Below are positions 1 to 8,834 of a stretch of DNA of 64,000 bases, one piece after another. Below the pieces are notes generated by a model, which made no database searches, had not been told where the DNA came from, and was given only the letters and a program-made list of their open reading frames with translations. Source of the stretch: Alphaproteobacteria bacterium (GTDB lineage: Bacteria; Pseudomonadota; Alphaproteobacteria; Micropepsales; Micropepsaceae); the NCBI GenBank assembly GCA_017983635.1, contig JAGOBA010000010.1, forward strand, positions 96,725 through 160,724, written 5' to 3'. Made by a program: the position numbers and the translations under genes. The stretch's first letter is position 1, and the number at the start of each line of letters is the position of its first letter.

Positions 1-223
1 CCATGTTGGCCATACCGACCTGTTGGACTCCCGCGCTCAGCGTCAGCGCCGGTCCGGCCTTCGCGCAAACCAGACGAAACGCCGCCATGTCGGGCGTCTC
101 GACGATCGTCAGCGAAACCTCGTCCGCGCTCTTGGCGTGCGTCCAACCTTTGACGCCATTCGTGCCGCTCTGCCCGCAAGCAACCAAGCCGGCGCAACTC
201 GCCATCATCAGAAATCGATACAT
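1..223 (-). CDS. Partial lipoprotein, function unknown (C-terminus off the window)
   Basis: The reverse strand reads open from an ATG at 223 to the window edge, about 74 codons with no stop. The N-terminus (MYRFLMMASCAGLVACGQSG) is a short lipoprotein signal peptide with a lipobox LVAC and Cys16 as the lipidation site, so the protein should sit in a cell-envelope membrane facing the periplasm. The rest that is visible has no domain I recognise. It begins 35 bp after the stop of the upstream oxidoreductase gene on the same strand and may be cotranscribed with it. The Shine-Dalgarno is weak, so the start is less certain than the frame. Confidence 0.6.
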   Translation of the reverse strand, partial: MYRFLMMASCAGLVACGQSGTNGVKGWTHAKSADEVSLTIVETPDMAAFRLVCAKAGPALTLSAGVQQVGMANM

Positions 224-258
224 GCTCAATGTCAGTTCCTCGCGATGTGAGCCGGGGC

Positions 259-1401
259 TTACACGTCTTTGTTCGGATTGATCAAGAACTTCTCGCCCGT
301 CGCACGCTTGGCATAGGCTTGGATCACGTCCGGCTGCAGCGTCTCGGCAAGCGAGATCGTGCGCGTATAGTGGCTGGCGAACGTTGTCTTGATTTCGTCC
401 GCCACGCGTTGCCGCAAGCGGTTCACCTCCGGCCCGCCGATCTTCATCAGGAAGGGCGTGAGCAACCATCCTCCGATGCCCCATGCCATGCCATACGACC
501 GGCTGAGTTCCGTCGGGCCGGTGTCGAGCCCGCCATAGATATAGACTTGCTTATGCGTGGTCGAGCCATAGCGGCTGTAGCCAGCGCCCGTCTGGCTCGC
601 TGCGATCTCCATGCCGGTCAGAATTTGACTGGCCAACTTCCCCCCGCCGATCGCATCGAAGGCAAGCGTCGCGCCGGTATCGACCAGCGCCTTGGTCAGC
701 GCCTCCATGAAACCGGGCGCTTGGCTGTCGAGCACGATCTTCGCGCCGATGCCGCGCAGGATCTTCTCCTGCTCCGCGCTGCGCACGATGTTGACGAGGC
801 CCACACCGTCCGCGAGACAAATCTTGTTCAGCATCTGCCCGAGATTCGACGCCGACGCCGTATGCACGAGCGCCTTGTGCCCCTCGCGCCGCATCGTCTC
901 TACCATGCCGAGCGCGGTCAGCGGATTGACGAAGCACGACGCGCCCTCCGCCGCCGTCGTTCCCGGATGCAGTTGCAAAATCTCGCCGGCTTTGATCGTG
1001 CGGTACTGCGCATACATCGCCCCGCCCACCATCGCGACCGTCTTGCCGAGCAGCGCCTGCGCCGCCGCGGATGAGCCCGCCTTCACGACCACACCCGCAC
1101 CCTCGTTGCCGACCGGCATCGACTGCCCGACGCGCGCCGCCATCATGCGCATGAACTGCGGCGGCACAGGCGCCGATACGACGGCCTCCGCCCCCTTACC
1201 CGTCACGCGCGCCGCTTTGACGTCTGCGGGCCCGAGCAGAAGCCCCAGGTCCGACGGATTGATCGGCGTCCCCTCAACCCGCACCAAAACCTCATCCGCC
1301 CCCGGCTCCCCCACCGGCACGTGAGCGAGCGACAACTGCAGCTCCCCCTCCTTGGTCACAAGTGAGCGAAGCTGCAGCGCAGACGACGGAATGTTGGCCA
1401 T
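259..1401 (-). CDS. MDR-superfamily zinc-binding dehydrogenase/quinone oxidoreductase-like protein
   Basis: A 380-residue medium-chain dehydrogenase/reductase. The N-terminal GroES-like part contains VEGTPINPSDLGLL, typical of the quinone oxidoreductase branch, followed by GNEGAGVVV. The nucleotide-binding half contains LVHTASASNLGQML, the cofactor-loop region. Alcohol-dehydrogenase zinc ligands are not evident, so an NAD(P)H-dependent quinone/enone reductase-type activity is more likely than zinc alcohol dehydrogenase; the substrate is unknown. The start is set at 1401 because GGAGG lies 6 nt upstream of that ATG; the frame stays open further upstream. It lies 57 bp downstream of an Lrp/AsnC regulator on the same strand, its probable controller. 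Confidence 0.85.
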   Translation of the reverse strand: MANIPSSALQLRSLVTKEGELQLSLAHVPVGEPGADEVLVRVEGTPINPSDLGLLLGPADVKAARVTGKGAEAVVSAPVPPQFMRMMAARVGQSMPVGNEGAGVVVKAGSSAAAQALLGKTVAMVGGAMYAQYRTIKAGEILQLHPGTTAAEGASCFVNPLTALGMVETMRREGHKALVHTASASNLGQMLNKICLADGVGLVNIVRSAEQEKILRGIGAKIVLDSQAPGFMEALTKALVDTGATLAFDAIGGGKLASQILTGMEIAASQTGAGYSRYGSTTHKQVYIYGGLDTGPTELSRSYGMAWGIGGWLLTPFLMKIGGPEVNRLRQRVADEIKTTFASHYTRTISLAETLQPDVIQAYAKRATGEKFLINPNKDV

Positions 1402-1458
1402 GAAAACCTCCAATGTTTGGAGGCACCATGCGCCGCCAGCGCGCAAGAATCTAGTGCT

Positions 1459-1944
1459 CTAGCCGTTCTCGTCCGCAACGCTCAACGGCCCGTCTACTTT
1501 GAGGGCGCGCAGCGAAATGGAGCTTCGCACTTCTTTGACAATGCCGAGCTTGAACAGCTTGTCCAAAAGGAATGTCTCGTAGGCGGCAAGGTCGGGCACA
1601 ACGACCTCCGCAACCAAATCCGCGTCCCCGGATACAATGTGGCACGAGACGATTTCAGGCATTTCTGCAACCCTCTTCTGCATGAGCGCGGCGTTTCGAT
1701 CGTGATGACCGTCAATCTTCAATTGCAGGAACACGGTCAGCGACAATCCGGCGCTCCGGCGATCGAGGCGCGCCACATACTTTGCGATCACGCCCTCGCT
1801 TTCGAGTCGCTGTATCCGGCGCTGCGTCGGTGTCGGCGAGAGTCCGATCCGTTGCGCCAGTTCGACGACTGAAATCCGACCCTCCGATTGCAACGTGCGC
1901 AGGATCTTGCGGTCGAACCCGTCCAATGTAATTGCGCTCGGCAT
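1459..1944 (-). CDS. Lrp/AsnC-family transcriptional regulator
   Basis: A 161-residue protein with the family layout: an N-terminal winged HTH (FDRKILRTLQ, then ELAQRIGLSPTPTQRRIQRL) and a C-terminal RAM/AsnC ligand-binding domain with the characteristic beta-alpha-beta pattern (HDRNAALMQKRVAEMPEIVS, then DLVAEVVVPDLAAYETF). Such proteins form octamers or hexadecamers and respond to amino acids. Start chosen at 1944 (MPSAITLDGF), where family homology begins. Immediately upstream, around 1968-2008, CCAAGGC occurs twice, near TTGCC and an AT-rich run, a plausible autoregulatory region shared with the divergent hydrolase gene. Likely regulates the MDR oxidoreductase downstream. Confidence 0.9.
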   Translation of the reverse strand: MPSAITLDGFDRKILRTLQSEGRISVVELAQRIGLSPTPTQRRIQRLESEGVIAKYVARLDRRSAGLSLTVFLQLKIDGHHDRNAALMQKRVAEMPEIVSCHIVSGDADLVAEVVVPDLAAYETFLLDKLFKLGIVKEVRSSISLRALKVDGPLSVADENG

Positions 1945-2087
1945 GTGCGTTCCAAGAGTGAATATAACCAACCAAGGCAACAATATTAGTGAAAATCGCT
2001 TGCCAAGGCTATGATTTCAACCGAATGAGGTGAATGTCACGCCGGCAATGCCGCTAGGCTTTCTGCGGCAGTTGCGGGAGGGACGAC

Positions 2088-3467
2088 ATGGCTGTGATCA
2101 ATTCGTCGTGCGTTGGAGGCCGGCTGTCGCTCGCGGCAATGCTGGTCGCGCTCGCGGGCTGCTCGCAGATCGACCCGCAAAGGAGCAGTTGCGTCGCCGG
2201 CCTATGGCAGACGCAGGACGGGGTGGCGGCGGCCGCCAACGTCCGTGAGGACAACACACTTCGCATCACCGCGTTCGATGGACGCGCGTGGACCCTGGCA
2301 CCGGAGGAGCGGCGCTGGCGCGGATCGCTGGGCCAAAAGAGCGGTACCGGCGACACGATCGTCGATGATCGTGCGTGCGGCGAGGGGCGCCTGACCATGA
2401 CGTTTCGCGGCACCACGTTGACTTGGGTGCGCACGCCGTTGAACGAGCACCGCGTCTCCTTTCGGTCGGCCGGGGCGGTACTGAATGGCAAGCTGGTGTT
2501 GCCAGGCGGCGTTGAGCCGAAGTCGCTCGTGGTGTTGCTGCATGGTTCGGAGAAGCGGTCAGCCATCGCCTCCAATCCGCTTCAGTATCTTCTGCCGTCA
2601 CAAGGCGTTGCCGTCTTTGCTTTCGACAAGCGCGGAACGGGCAACTCGGAAGGCAGCTACACGCAAAACTTCGACGTTCTCGCCCGCGACGCGGTGGCAG
2701 CGCTTGCGACCGCGCGCAAGTCTCTCAACAAGCCAGGCGTGCCCGTCGGACTTCAGGGCGGCAGTCAGGGAGCCTGGATCGCGACGCTTGCGGCTTCGCG
2801 GGCGCCCGCCGCAAAGCCGGACTTTGTCGTTGCAGCTTACGGTCTCGCCCAAAGGCCGCTCGACGAAGATCGCGAAGAGGTCTTCGACGACCTGCGCCGC
2901 CGCGGCTTCGACGATCCTGCGGTGCTGGCAAAGGCGCGGGAGATCACGGACGCAACAGCCGCCGTCATGGTCTCGGGGTTCAATGCCGGATTCGAACGGC
3001 TCGAAGCCTTGAAGGAGAAATACCAAGGAGAGCCTTGGTATTCTGTCATCGAGGGCGAATTTACCGGCGACTTCCTGTCGATGCCGGGTTGGCTGTTGCA
3101 GCTTGTCGGCCCCGTTATCGACGACGACACGACCTGGAACTATGACCCGTTACCCGACATCACAAAGCTCTCGATGCCGATGCTATGGGTGCTGGCCGGA
3201 AAGGACAGCGAGGCGCCAAGCGCAACCACGCTCGCGATCTTGCAGCAACTGCAACAGCAGGGTCACGCCACGATCGACATTGCACTGTTCCCCGAGGCCG
3301 AACACGCAATGGTGACCTTCACCGAACGCAACTTCGAACGCACACCAACCGGCATCGTGCCTGGCTACTTCACCGTGTTGGCGGGGTGGTGCAACGACCG
3401 CCAACTCAGGAACGCCCCCGGCGCCGTCACCTGGCTCGGCCGCCCGACACAAGGCACAGCGCCTTAA
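2088..3467 (+). CDS. Lipoprotein alpha/beta hydrolase (serine esterase/peptidase type)
   Basis: A 459-residue exported hydrolase. Residues 1-26 form a lipoprotein signal (hydrophobic stretch ending LVALAGCS). Residues about 30-130 form an N-terminal domain of unknown role. The alpha/beta hydrolase domain follows: VVLLHGSEKRS (oxyanion region), nucleophile elbow GGSQG with Ser226, acid GKDSEAP with Asp373, and base EAEHAM with His406, so the triad is complete. GGGAGGGACGAC before ATG gives a strong Shine-Dalgarno. Divergent from the Lrp gene. Substrate not predictable; an envelope esterase or peptidase is the general expectation. Confidence 0.85.
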   Translation: MAVINSSCVGGRLSLAAMLVALAGCSQIDPQRSSCVAGLWQTQDGVAAAANVREDNTLRITAFDGRAWTLAPEERRWRGSLGQKSGTGDTIVDDRACGEGRLTMTFRGTTLTWVRTPLNEHRVSFRSAGAVLNGKLVLPGGVEPKSLVVLLHGSEKRSAIASNPLQYLLPSQGVAVFAFDKRGTGNSEGSYTQNFDVLARDAVAALATARKSLNKPGVPVGLQGGSQGAWIATLAASRAPAAKPDFVVAAYGLAQRPLDEDREEVFDDLRRRGFDDPAVLAKAREITDATAAVMVSGFNAGFERLEALKEKYQGEPWYSVIEGEFTGDFLSMPGWLLQLVGPVIDDDTTWNYDPLPDITKLSMPMLWVLAGKDSEAPSATTLAILQQLQQQGHATIDIALFPEAEHAMVTFTERNFERTPTGIVPGYFTVLAGWCNDRQLRNAPGAVTWLGRPTQGTAP

Positions 3468-3578
3468 GAACGAACACCCGCCATCGTGATGACGCCGGTG
3501 CTGGACGGGCGCTCCATCGCTGCCCTATTGCTATGCGAGTCGGACGTGAAATGAACCGTGCGCGATCGAACTCTGCGA

Positions 3579-4292
3579 ATGAATGAAAGACGCCACCCAC
3601 GCATTGTCGACAGTCTGCCACAAACGCGGCAGAGACTGCATCGTCACCCTGACGCCCGCCTTATCCTTTTCTTGAGCGGCGAGCTCGTCGAAAGCAGCTT
3701 CGCGACCGCCGGCCGCTTCGTTTGCGGCGATCTGCTGTTTCGGCCCGCCTACTTCGCCCATGCCGATCAAGCGAGCATGCTCGGCTCAAGCTACATTCAC
3801 GTGCCGGTCTCGCCCTCTGCAATTCGAGCCCACGCGTGGCTTCGCGGTTGGACGGCAATGCGCGGCCAGATGCCGGTCCGCAAATTGAATCTGGATTCGC
3901 TTCTCTCGTCGAACACAGCGGGCGATCGGTTGTTGGAAGCGATGAGCGACGCTGCCTACGGCGTTGCCCCCACCGGCGCGCCCATGACGTTGGCGTCACA
4001 TCGCTTGGCGACGGGAACGGACGCGCAGATCGTCGACCTGTCCGAAAGTCTTGAACTTCGTCCATACGAGTTCACACGAAAGTTTGCGCGCGAGTTCGGT
4101 CTGCCACCGAGAGCGTATCGCCGGCAAGCGCGCTTACAGCGGGCGATGACCCTGCTCGCCGAAGGCGGCAGCTCGCTAGCGCAGATCGCGACTGAGACCG
4201 GCCACTACGATCAAAGCCACTTGACCCGCAATTTGAAGCAGGAGACGGGCCTCACGCCGCTTCAGTTCCGGGCGGCAGCAGGCGTTCGATAG
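3579..4292 (+). CDS. AraC-family transcriptional regulator
   Basis: A 237-residue regulator. The N-terminal 100 residues look like a cupin-type sensor (HRHPDARLILFLSGELVESS, then DLLFRPAYFAHAD). The C-terminal about 95 residues hold the two HTH motifs: IVDLSESLELRPYEFTRKFA, then PRAYRRQARLQRAMTLL and SLAQIATETGHYDQSHLTRN. The start is uncertain: ATG 3579 is used, but a GTG at 3558 is in frame and neither has a convincing Shine-Dalgarno. It precedes a serine hydrolase gene by 78 bp on the same strand and is a reasonable candidate to control it. Confidence 0.88.
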   Translation: MNERRHPRIVDSLPQTRQRLHRHPDARLILFLSGELVESSFATAGRFVCGDLLFRPAYFAHADQASMLGSSYIHVPVSPSAIRAHAWLRGWTAMRGQMPVRKLNLDSLLSSNTAGDRLLEAMSDAAYGVAPTGAPMTLASHRLATGTDAQIVDLSESLELRPYEFTRKFAREFGLPPRAYRRQARLQRAMTLLAEGGSSLAQIATETGHYDQSHLTRNLKQETGLTPLQFRAAAGVR

Positions 4293-4370
4293 ACCTGCAA
4301 CCTCGTCCAATACATGCCTCCCGGCAGGGGTTTCGATCGAACTCCGTTCTGCGTTGCGAGGTTTGTTCAG

Positions 4371-5513
4371 ATGTACATGTCCGCATGGCTCCGGCGGCTT
4401 TGGCCCGGCACGATCCTTCTCACAACCGCCTGCGCGCTCGCACCGCAAGTCGCGACGGCCGATCCGCCGATCGTGACGATCGAAACGAATAAAGGAAAAC
4501 TGGCCGATGCCGTCAACCGCGCCTTGTTGACCGCGGCATCGCCGGAGTTCGGCGGCGCTTTGATCATCGAGCAAAACGGGAAGACCATTCTGAAATCGGG
4601 CTACGGCTACGCCGACCGCGAGCGCCGCATCCCGTTTCGCGCCGGCACCATCGCCCAGATCGGATCGATCAGCAAAAGCTTCACCGCCGCCGCCATTGCC
4701 GATCTCGAAAGCCGGGGCAAGGTGAATGCGCAAGCGCTGGCTTCAACTTATCTGCCTGAGCTCAACGGCAAAGCCGCCGGCGCCGTTACCATCCGCCAGC
4801 TCCTGACGCACACCGCCGGCTATCCGGAATACTGCGGCGATGACTTCGAGCGATCGAGCGTTGCCAAGCTGCTGCGCGAGTGCCTCGCACCGCTCGATGC
4901 GAAGACGGGAGCCTACGCCTACTCGAATGCCGGCTACAGCGCGTTGGCGCTCGTGGTCGAGCGCACAAGCGGCGTGTCTCTTGAGGCATACCTCAGGGAT
5001 CGCATCACCGGGCCTCTCGGCATGCGCGATACCGGCTATTTGTTCCCCGGGTTGCCCGCCGGCCGTTTTGCAAAGGGCTCCTTGAAAGGCAGCGATCAGG
5101 GCGTCATTTCCGATCGCATAGCGGCACTCGACGGCGAATACTGGAACCTAAAAGGCAACGGTGGCATTCAGGCGACGTCCAACGACATGATTGTGTGGGG
5201 CAGGGCCCTGTTCGGCGCGCAGCCGGACTCGCCGGCAATAGCCGGCAAGCTGTCGGATCGCCGAAACTGGGCGACTGCCGATCAAGCGAAAGTCTACTAT
5301 GGGTACGGAGTACATATCGCGTTGCGCGCGGACGGCTCGGTGGAGCGCATCAGCCACACCGGCTCGGACGGCGTCTTCTTCAGCTTGTTTCGCTGGTACC
5401 CGGAAGAGAAGATCCTCCTCTACTTCGTCGGAAACTCCGGCGAGGACGACGTCCGCGCAGCGCTGCTCCCAGCGTTAAGCGCACTGAGAGCTGCAGTTCC
5501 AATACGTGAATGA
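4371..5513 (+). CDS. Exported serine hydrolase, class C beta-lactamase/DD-peptidase fold
   Basis: A 380-residue protein of the beta-lactamase (CubicO/AmpC) family. A Sec signal peptide covers about residues 1-30, cleaving near ATA-DPP. All three family motifs are present: S99-I-S-K102 (nucleophile and general base), Y184-S-N186, and H329-T-G. Such enzymes act in the periplasm as esterases, D-amino-acid peptidases or penicillin-interacting enzymes; motif spacing alone does not show which. GCGAGG lies 9 nt before ATG 4371; ATG 4377 is the alternative. It is convergent with a second, larger member of the same family whose stop lies 22 bp beyond this one. Confidence 0.88.
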   Translation: MYMSAWLRRLWPGTILLTTACALAPQVATADPPIVTIETNKGKLADAVNRALLTAASPEFGGALIIEQNGKTILKSGYGYADRERRIPFRAGTIAQIGSISKSFTAAAIADLESRGKVNAQALASTYLPELNGKAAGAVTIRQLLTHTAGYPEYCGDDFERSSVAKLLRECLAPLDAKTGAYAYSNAGYSALALVVERTSGVSLEAYLRDRITGPLGMRDTGYLFPGLPAGRFAKGSLKGSDQGVISDRIAALDGEYWNLKGNGGIQATSNDMIVWGRALFGAQPDSPAIAGKLSDRRNWATADQAKVYYGYGVHIALRADGSVERISHTGSDGVFFSLFRWYPEEKILLYFVGNSGEDDVRAALLPALSALRAAVPIRE

Positions 5514-5535
5514 CGGCTGGTTGATGCGCTCCAAT

Positions 5536-7401
5536 TCAAAAATACCAACCGATCATCGACCATTCGCGCATGACGAGCAGCAGCAGGAGCCCGCCGCCAA
5601 CAGAGACGGCGAGTACTGCTGCTTCCGACTTCAAAGACGGCTGTCGCCCCACCGCAGCAAACGCGATCCCGAGGAAGGACAAGGCGGTCGTCGCGATCAT
5701 AGCGAAGGGAATCGTCAGCAAAGCCGGCAACGGGCCGACTTCGCCCATCCGATACTCGAGTTGATCCGCGTTGCGAATGAAGAGCGTCAATCCCGTAATC
5801 AGGACGATCGGCAAGGCGGCATTCAGGACGGGTAGCCACCTGACGAAGGACTGCCTTGAGCCCGTGCTCGGACCCTTGACGAACCGGACAACCAGCCCGC
5901 CGAGCGCCGACAAAATAAGGAGTGCGAATCCAGCACCAGAGAGCTCGGCCGCGCGCATTCGGTCAGTCGTCGGCGACACGCGTTCGAGTGCACGCGGCTC
6001 ACCGCCCCAATCGACAAACAGATAGTCGGCGCGCCCGCCAACGCCCCGCTCGATTGCGATGATCCGCTTGCCGTCCTCCGACTGAAATGCGTCGTCGCCG
6101 ATGGAGTAATAGGAATTGTCAGAAAAGCGAAGTCGATCGCCACTTACCTCCACGTCCATGGGCCGCTCTCTGAGGATCAGCAGCTTTTCCAAGTTCGATC
6201 GCTGACTTCTCATTTGAACGAAGTCGCCCGCGACTTGCCCAAGCTCCTCCGCCTTGACCTCCGGCAACTTCTCGACCGGTCGCGCAAAAAACCGATCCAA
6301 CAATGCCCACTTGAGGTCTTGGTCCAAGCCGCCGTTTTGGCCGTTGACCGCGATGAAGAACCCGGACTTCAGTTCGGGCAGCAGTACAAGCTGAGCTGAG
6401 AATCCGCCATGGGCCCCGTCATGCCAAATGCCGCGCGTGTTGTGCCGCGCCCATTCGGCAAACCCAAACGTTCGTCCCGGCAGCCGCTTGTGGTGCGTAA
6501 ACTGTTGTTCGTAGACGTATTTTCGCCCGGACGCAGACAATATACATTTTTCGCCAAGGCAACCGCCGTTCGTCATTGCCGCGACGAACATTGCCATGTC
6601 CGCCGCTGTGGTCACCATCGACGTCGATGGATAGCGATGAACCCAGGTATAGGGTTGCGGTTTCAATGCCCCGTCGTCGGACATGTACCCCGTAGCGAGG
6701 TCGCCGAACACACCGTCCCCGAAATCATACCCCGATCTGCGCATGCCAAGCGGCGTCAGAATGTCGGCCTGCACCATCGCGGCGAACTTGCCGCCTGTGG
6801 CGCCCTCAATGACATGAGCGGCCAAGGCGTAGCCATAGTTGGTGTACGACATGTACTTTCCCGGCGGCCGGATGCGCGGGGGGAGATGCATGGCGAGATG
6901 GCTGCCCAATTCTTGGCGGTCTTCTCGATGCCGCGTTGAATCGCGAAGGTACCAATCGTCGATCCCCGAACTGTGCGTGAGCAAGTGACGCAAGGTGATT
7001 TGGCCAAAGCCCGCGTCGGGAACTTTGAAATTTCGCAAATAGGTATTGATGTCGACATCCGGCGCCACTTGCCCTCGTTCGATCGCCTGCGCCGCTGAGA
7101 TCCCAACGAACACTTTTGATACGGAGCCGATGCGAAAGAGGGTTGCTTGATCGACGGATTTCTTAGTCTCCACGTTCGATACGCCATACCCTTTGACGAG
7201 CACCGGTTCGCCATTTTGGACGAAGGCAATCGCGAGTCCTGGCGTCTTGGACGTCGCAGCATGTTCGTCCCAATAGGCGGAAACGAACTGTTCCAATTCT
7301 TGTGCCGTTCGAGGGCCAGTTTGAAGCACCTCATCCGCGACGCAGACGCCGGGCTGGAACGCCGCCGCAATTAGCGCCAGGGCGGTTAGATGTAGCCGCA
7401 T
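5536..7401 (-). CDS. Serine hydrolase (beta-lactamase fold) with C-terminal membrane domain
   Basis: A 621-residue exported enzyme. A signal peptide (MRLHLTALALIAAAF, cleaved near VCVA-DEV) leads into a beta-lactamase-type domain with IGSVSK (SxxK), YTNYGYA (YxN) and a His-Gly-Gly motif (HGGFS) replacing HTG. After about residue 475 come roughly four hydrophobic segments (for example ALLILSALGGLVVRFV and VLAVSVGGGLLLLLVM), so the catalytic domain should be tethered to the outer face of the inner membrane. The start at 7401 has GGGGG upstream; the longer frame to 7479 lacks support. Paralogous in fold to the convergent neighbour at 4371-5513. Confidence 0.86.
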   Translation of the reverse strand: MRLHLTALALIAAAFQPGVCVADEVLQTGPRTAQELEQFVSAYWDEHAATSKTPGLAIAFVQNGEPVLVKGYGVSNVETKKSVDQATLFRIGSVSKVFVGISAAQAIERGQVAPDVDINTYLRNFKVPDAGFGQITLRHLLTHSSGIDDWYLRDSTRHREDRQELGSHLAMHLPPRIRPPGKYMSYTNYGYALAAHVIEGATGGKFAAMVQADILTPLGMRRSGYDFGDGVFGDLATGYMSDDGALKPQPYTWVHRYPSTSMVTTAADMAMFVAAMTNGGCLGEKCILSASGRKYVYEQQFTHHKRLPGRTFGFAEWARHNTRGIWHDGAHGGFSAQLVLLPELKSGFFIAVNGQNGGLDQDLKWALLDRFFARPVEKLPEVKAEELGQVAGDFVQMRSQRSNLEKLLILRERPMDVEVSGDRLRFSDNSYYSIGDDAFQSEDGKRIIAIERGVGGRADYLFVDWGGEPRALERVSPTTDRMRAAELSGAGFALLILSALGGLVVRFVKGPSTGSRQSFVRWLPVLNAALPIVLITGLTLFIRNADQLEYRMGEVGPLPALLTIPFAMIATTALSFLGIAFAAVGRQPSLKSEAAVLAVSVGGGLLLLLVMREWSMIGWYF

Positions 7402-7706
7402 TTCGTGCCCCCGTCCGAACGATACTAGTAGATTCACCATAGCAGAAGGATAACGATATGAGTAGATACGCAATATCATTGAATTTTTTGGAGTTTTGGC
7501 TGCGACCTCGTGCTTCGGCCGCAGCCCTGGTTACTGAGCGGACTGGTGGGCGATGGCAATTGAATGGTGCCGTGGCCGCCCGCTCGACCGCCAGTGCAAT
7601 GCAGGCACTCGTCGCAACTGGTGTCGCCAAGCGCGCCCCTGAAATCGCGCGAGCGCGCGCGCTTTGAAACGGCGTAACGCAAAGCACCTGTCCGGCAGTG
7701 TGGGGC
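7402..7706. other. Intergenic stretch, no gene seen
   Basis: 305 bases between the start of the membrane-anchored serine hydrolase and the stop of the desaturase, both on the minus strand. AT-rich around 7420-7500, where the hydrolase promoter would be expected, and GC-rich towards 7650. A small hairpin (GTGGGG/CCCAC around 7699-7720) overlaps the desaturase stop codon and may help terminate it. No open frame here has a ribosome-binding site or family resemblance. Confidence 0.5.
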
Positions 7707-8579
7707 CTAAAGCCCGCCCACATCACACCCGCGCGCTTCCAATATGTCCCGCATCTCCCAATACGCGCGCGGGGTGCGGTAGAGCGGGATGCGCGGGTGC
7801 AGGTGATGGATGATGTGATACTGCATCCCCATCGACCCGATATTGCCGAAGATCGAGCGGAACGAGCGCGTGTCGCGATAGCGCCCGGTTTCCTGCCCCG
7901 GGTGGTGCGGCGCCCAACTCAGATAGAAGCGAATGTAGATCAACGCGATGTGCCGGGGCAGCCACCACAACAATGCCGCCTCGATCGCATAACCGCTCCA
8001 CGCAAGCCCGAACAGCATGCCGTAAAACACCAGCTGATAGATCACGCCGTCGAGTTGCACGTCCGGACGTCCGATGCGTTGAAGCGCAACGCCATAGGCA
8101 TTGAATCCACCGCTCGCGCGCGGCTGATTGTTGACGATCGTCCCCCAGATCGACGCCCACGGCCCGCTCGCCGTTGAGGAATAATCCGGATCGAGCTCCG
8201 GATGGTTCGCATGCTTGTGATGCTCCATATGCGTGAGCTTCGCCACGCGATACGGCAACACCAGCGGGATCGTCGACATATGCCCGACAAGTTCGTTCAG
8301 CCAGCGCAACGGTGCGCCCGGCTTCGCGATGATGTCATGCTGCGCTTCGTGCGACGGCAAGTACGACAGCATGATGTTGAGCGTCGCAATCGGAGACGCG
8401 ATCCAAAGCGGCAGAACGCCCGAAAACACCAACGGCCAAAGCAAAAGCCAAATGGTGAAATTCGCAAACGCCCAGACGACCGCAAGCCGCGGAAACTTGT
8501 CTATGTGCCGCGCCGCAATCTCCCGCTCGAGCCGGATCAGCTCCGCCTCCGGCAACGAGCGCAATTCAACCGCACTCAT
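7707..8579 (-). CDS. Membrane fatty-acid desaturase/hydroxylase, three-histidine-box family
   Basis: A 290-residue integral membrane di-iron enzyme. All three histidine boxes are present: SHEAQHD, HMEHHKHANH and YHIIHHLHP, with hydrophobic pairs between them (LLLWPLVFSGVLPLWIASPI and others). The length and box pattern fit the fatty-acid desaturase superfamily, which also covers carotenoid hydroxylase and ketolase relatives, so the substrate is open. Start at 8579 (MSAVELRSLP). The gene overlaps the upstream small membrane-protein gene by ATGA at 8576-8579, showing translational coupling. Confidence 0.88.
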   Translation of the reverse strand: MSAVELRSLPEAELIRLEREIAARHIDKFPRLAVVWAFANFTIWLLLWPLVFSGVLPLWIASPIATLNIMLSYLPSHEAQHDIIAKPGAPLRWLNELVGHMSTIPLVLPYRVAKLTHMEHHKHANHPELDPDYSSTASGPWASIWGTIVNNQPRASGGFNAYGVALQRIGRPDVQLDGVIYQLVFYGMLFGLAWSGYAIEAALLWWLPRHIALIYIRFYLSWAPHHPGQETGRYRDTRSFRSIFGNIGSMGMQYHIIHHLHPRIPLYRTPRAYWEMRDILEARGCDVGGL

Positions 8580-8773
8580 ACCCAACGCCCCCTGATCTGT
8601 GCCACGCCACCCAAGGCGACACCGACGATCAATCCCGCGACCAGCGGCGAAACCGGCAAAGCCCACCCCGCATGCTCAATCACCTGGGCCGTCAACGGCG
8701 CGATGAATCCGATGCCGAAAATCAGGGGCCCGAAATAGAAAATCGTCTTAATGGCGGCGATCATGTATCTCAT
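8576..8773 (-). CDS. Small two-helix membrane protein coupled to the desaturase
   Basis: 65 residues: two predicted membrane helices (IKTIFYFGPLIFGIGFIAPL and SPLVAGLIVGVALGGVA) joined by a short loop with His and Trp, ending RGRWV. Its stop overlaps the desaturase start (ATGA), so the two are made together and probably act together, for instance as a scaffold or electron-donor contact; that role is inference. ATG 8764 is an alternative start with a slightly better GGATGAG ribosome site. I know no named family for it. Confidence 0.7.
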   Translation of the reverse strand: MRYMIAAIKTIFYFGPLIFGIGFIAPLTAQVIEHAGWALPVSPLVAGLIVGVALGGVAQIRGRWV

Positions 8774-8834
8774 CCAACGGCTGCGGGGTCGAACATAGCA
8801 CATGTCATGCCGCCGCGCGCGTGAGGGTTCGGCG

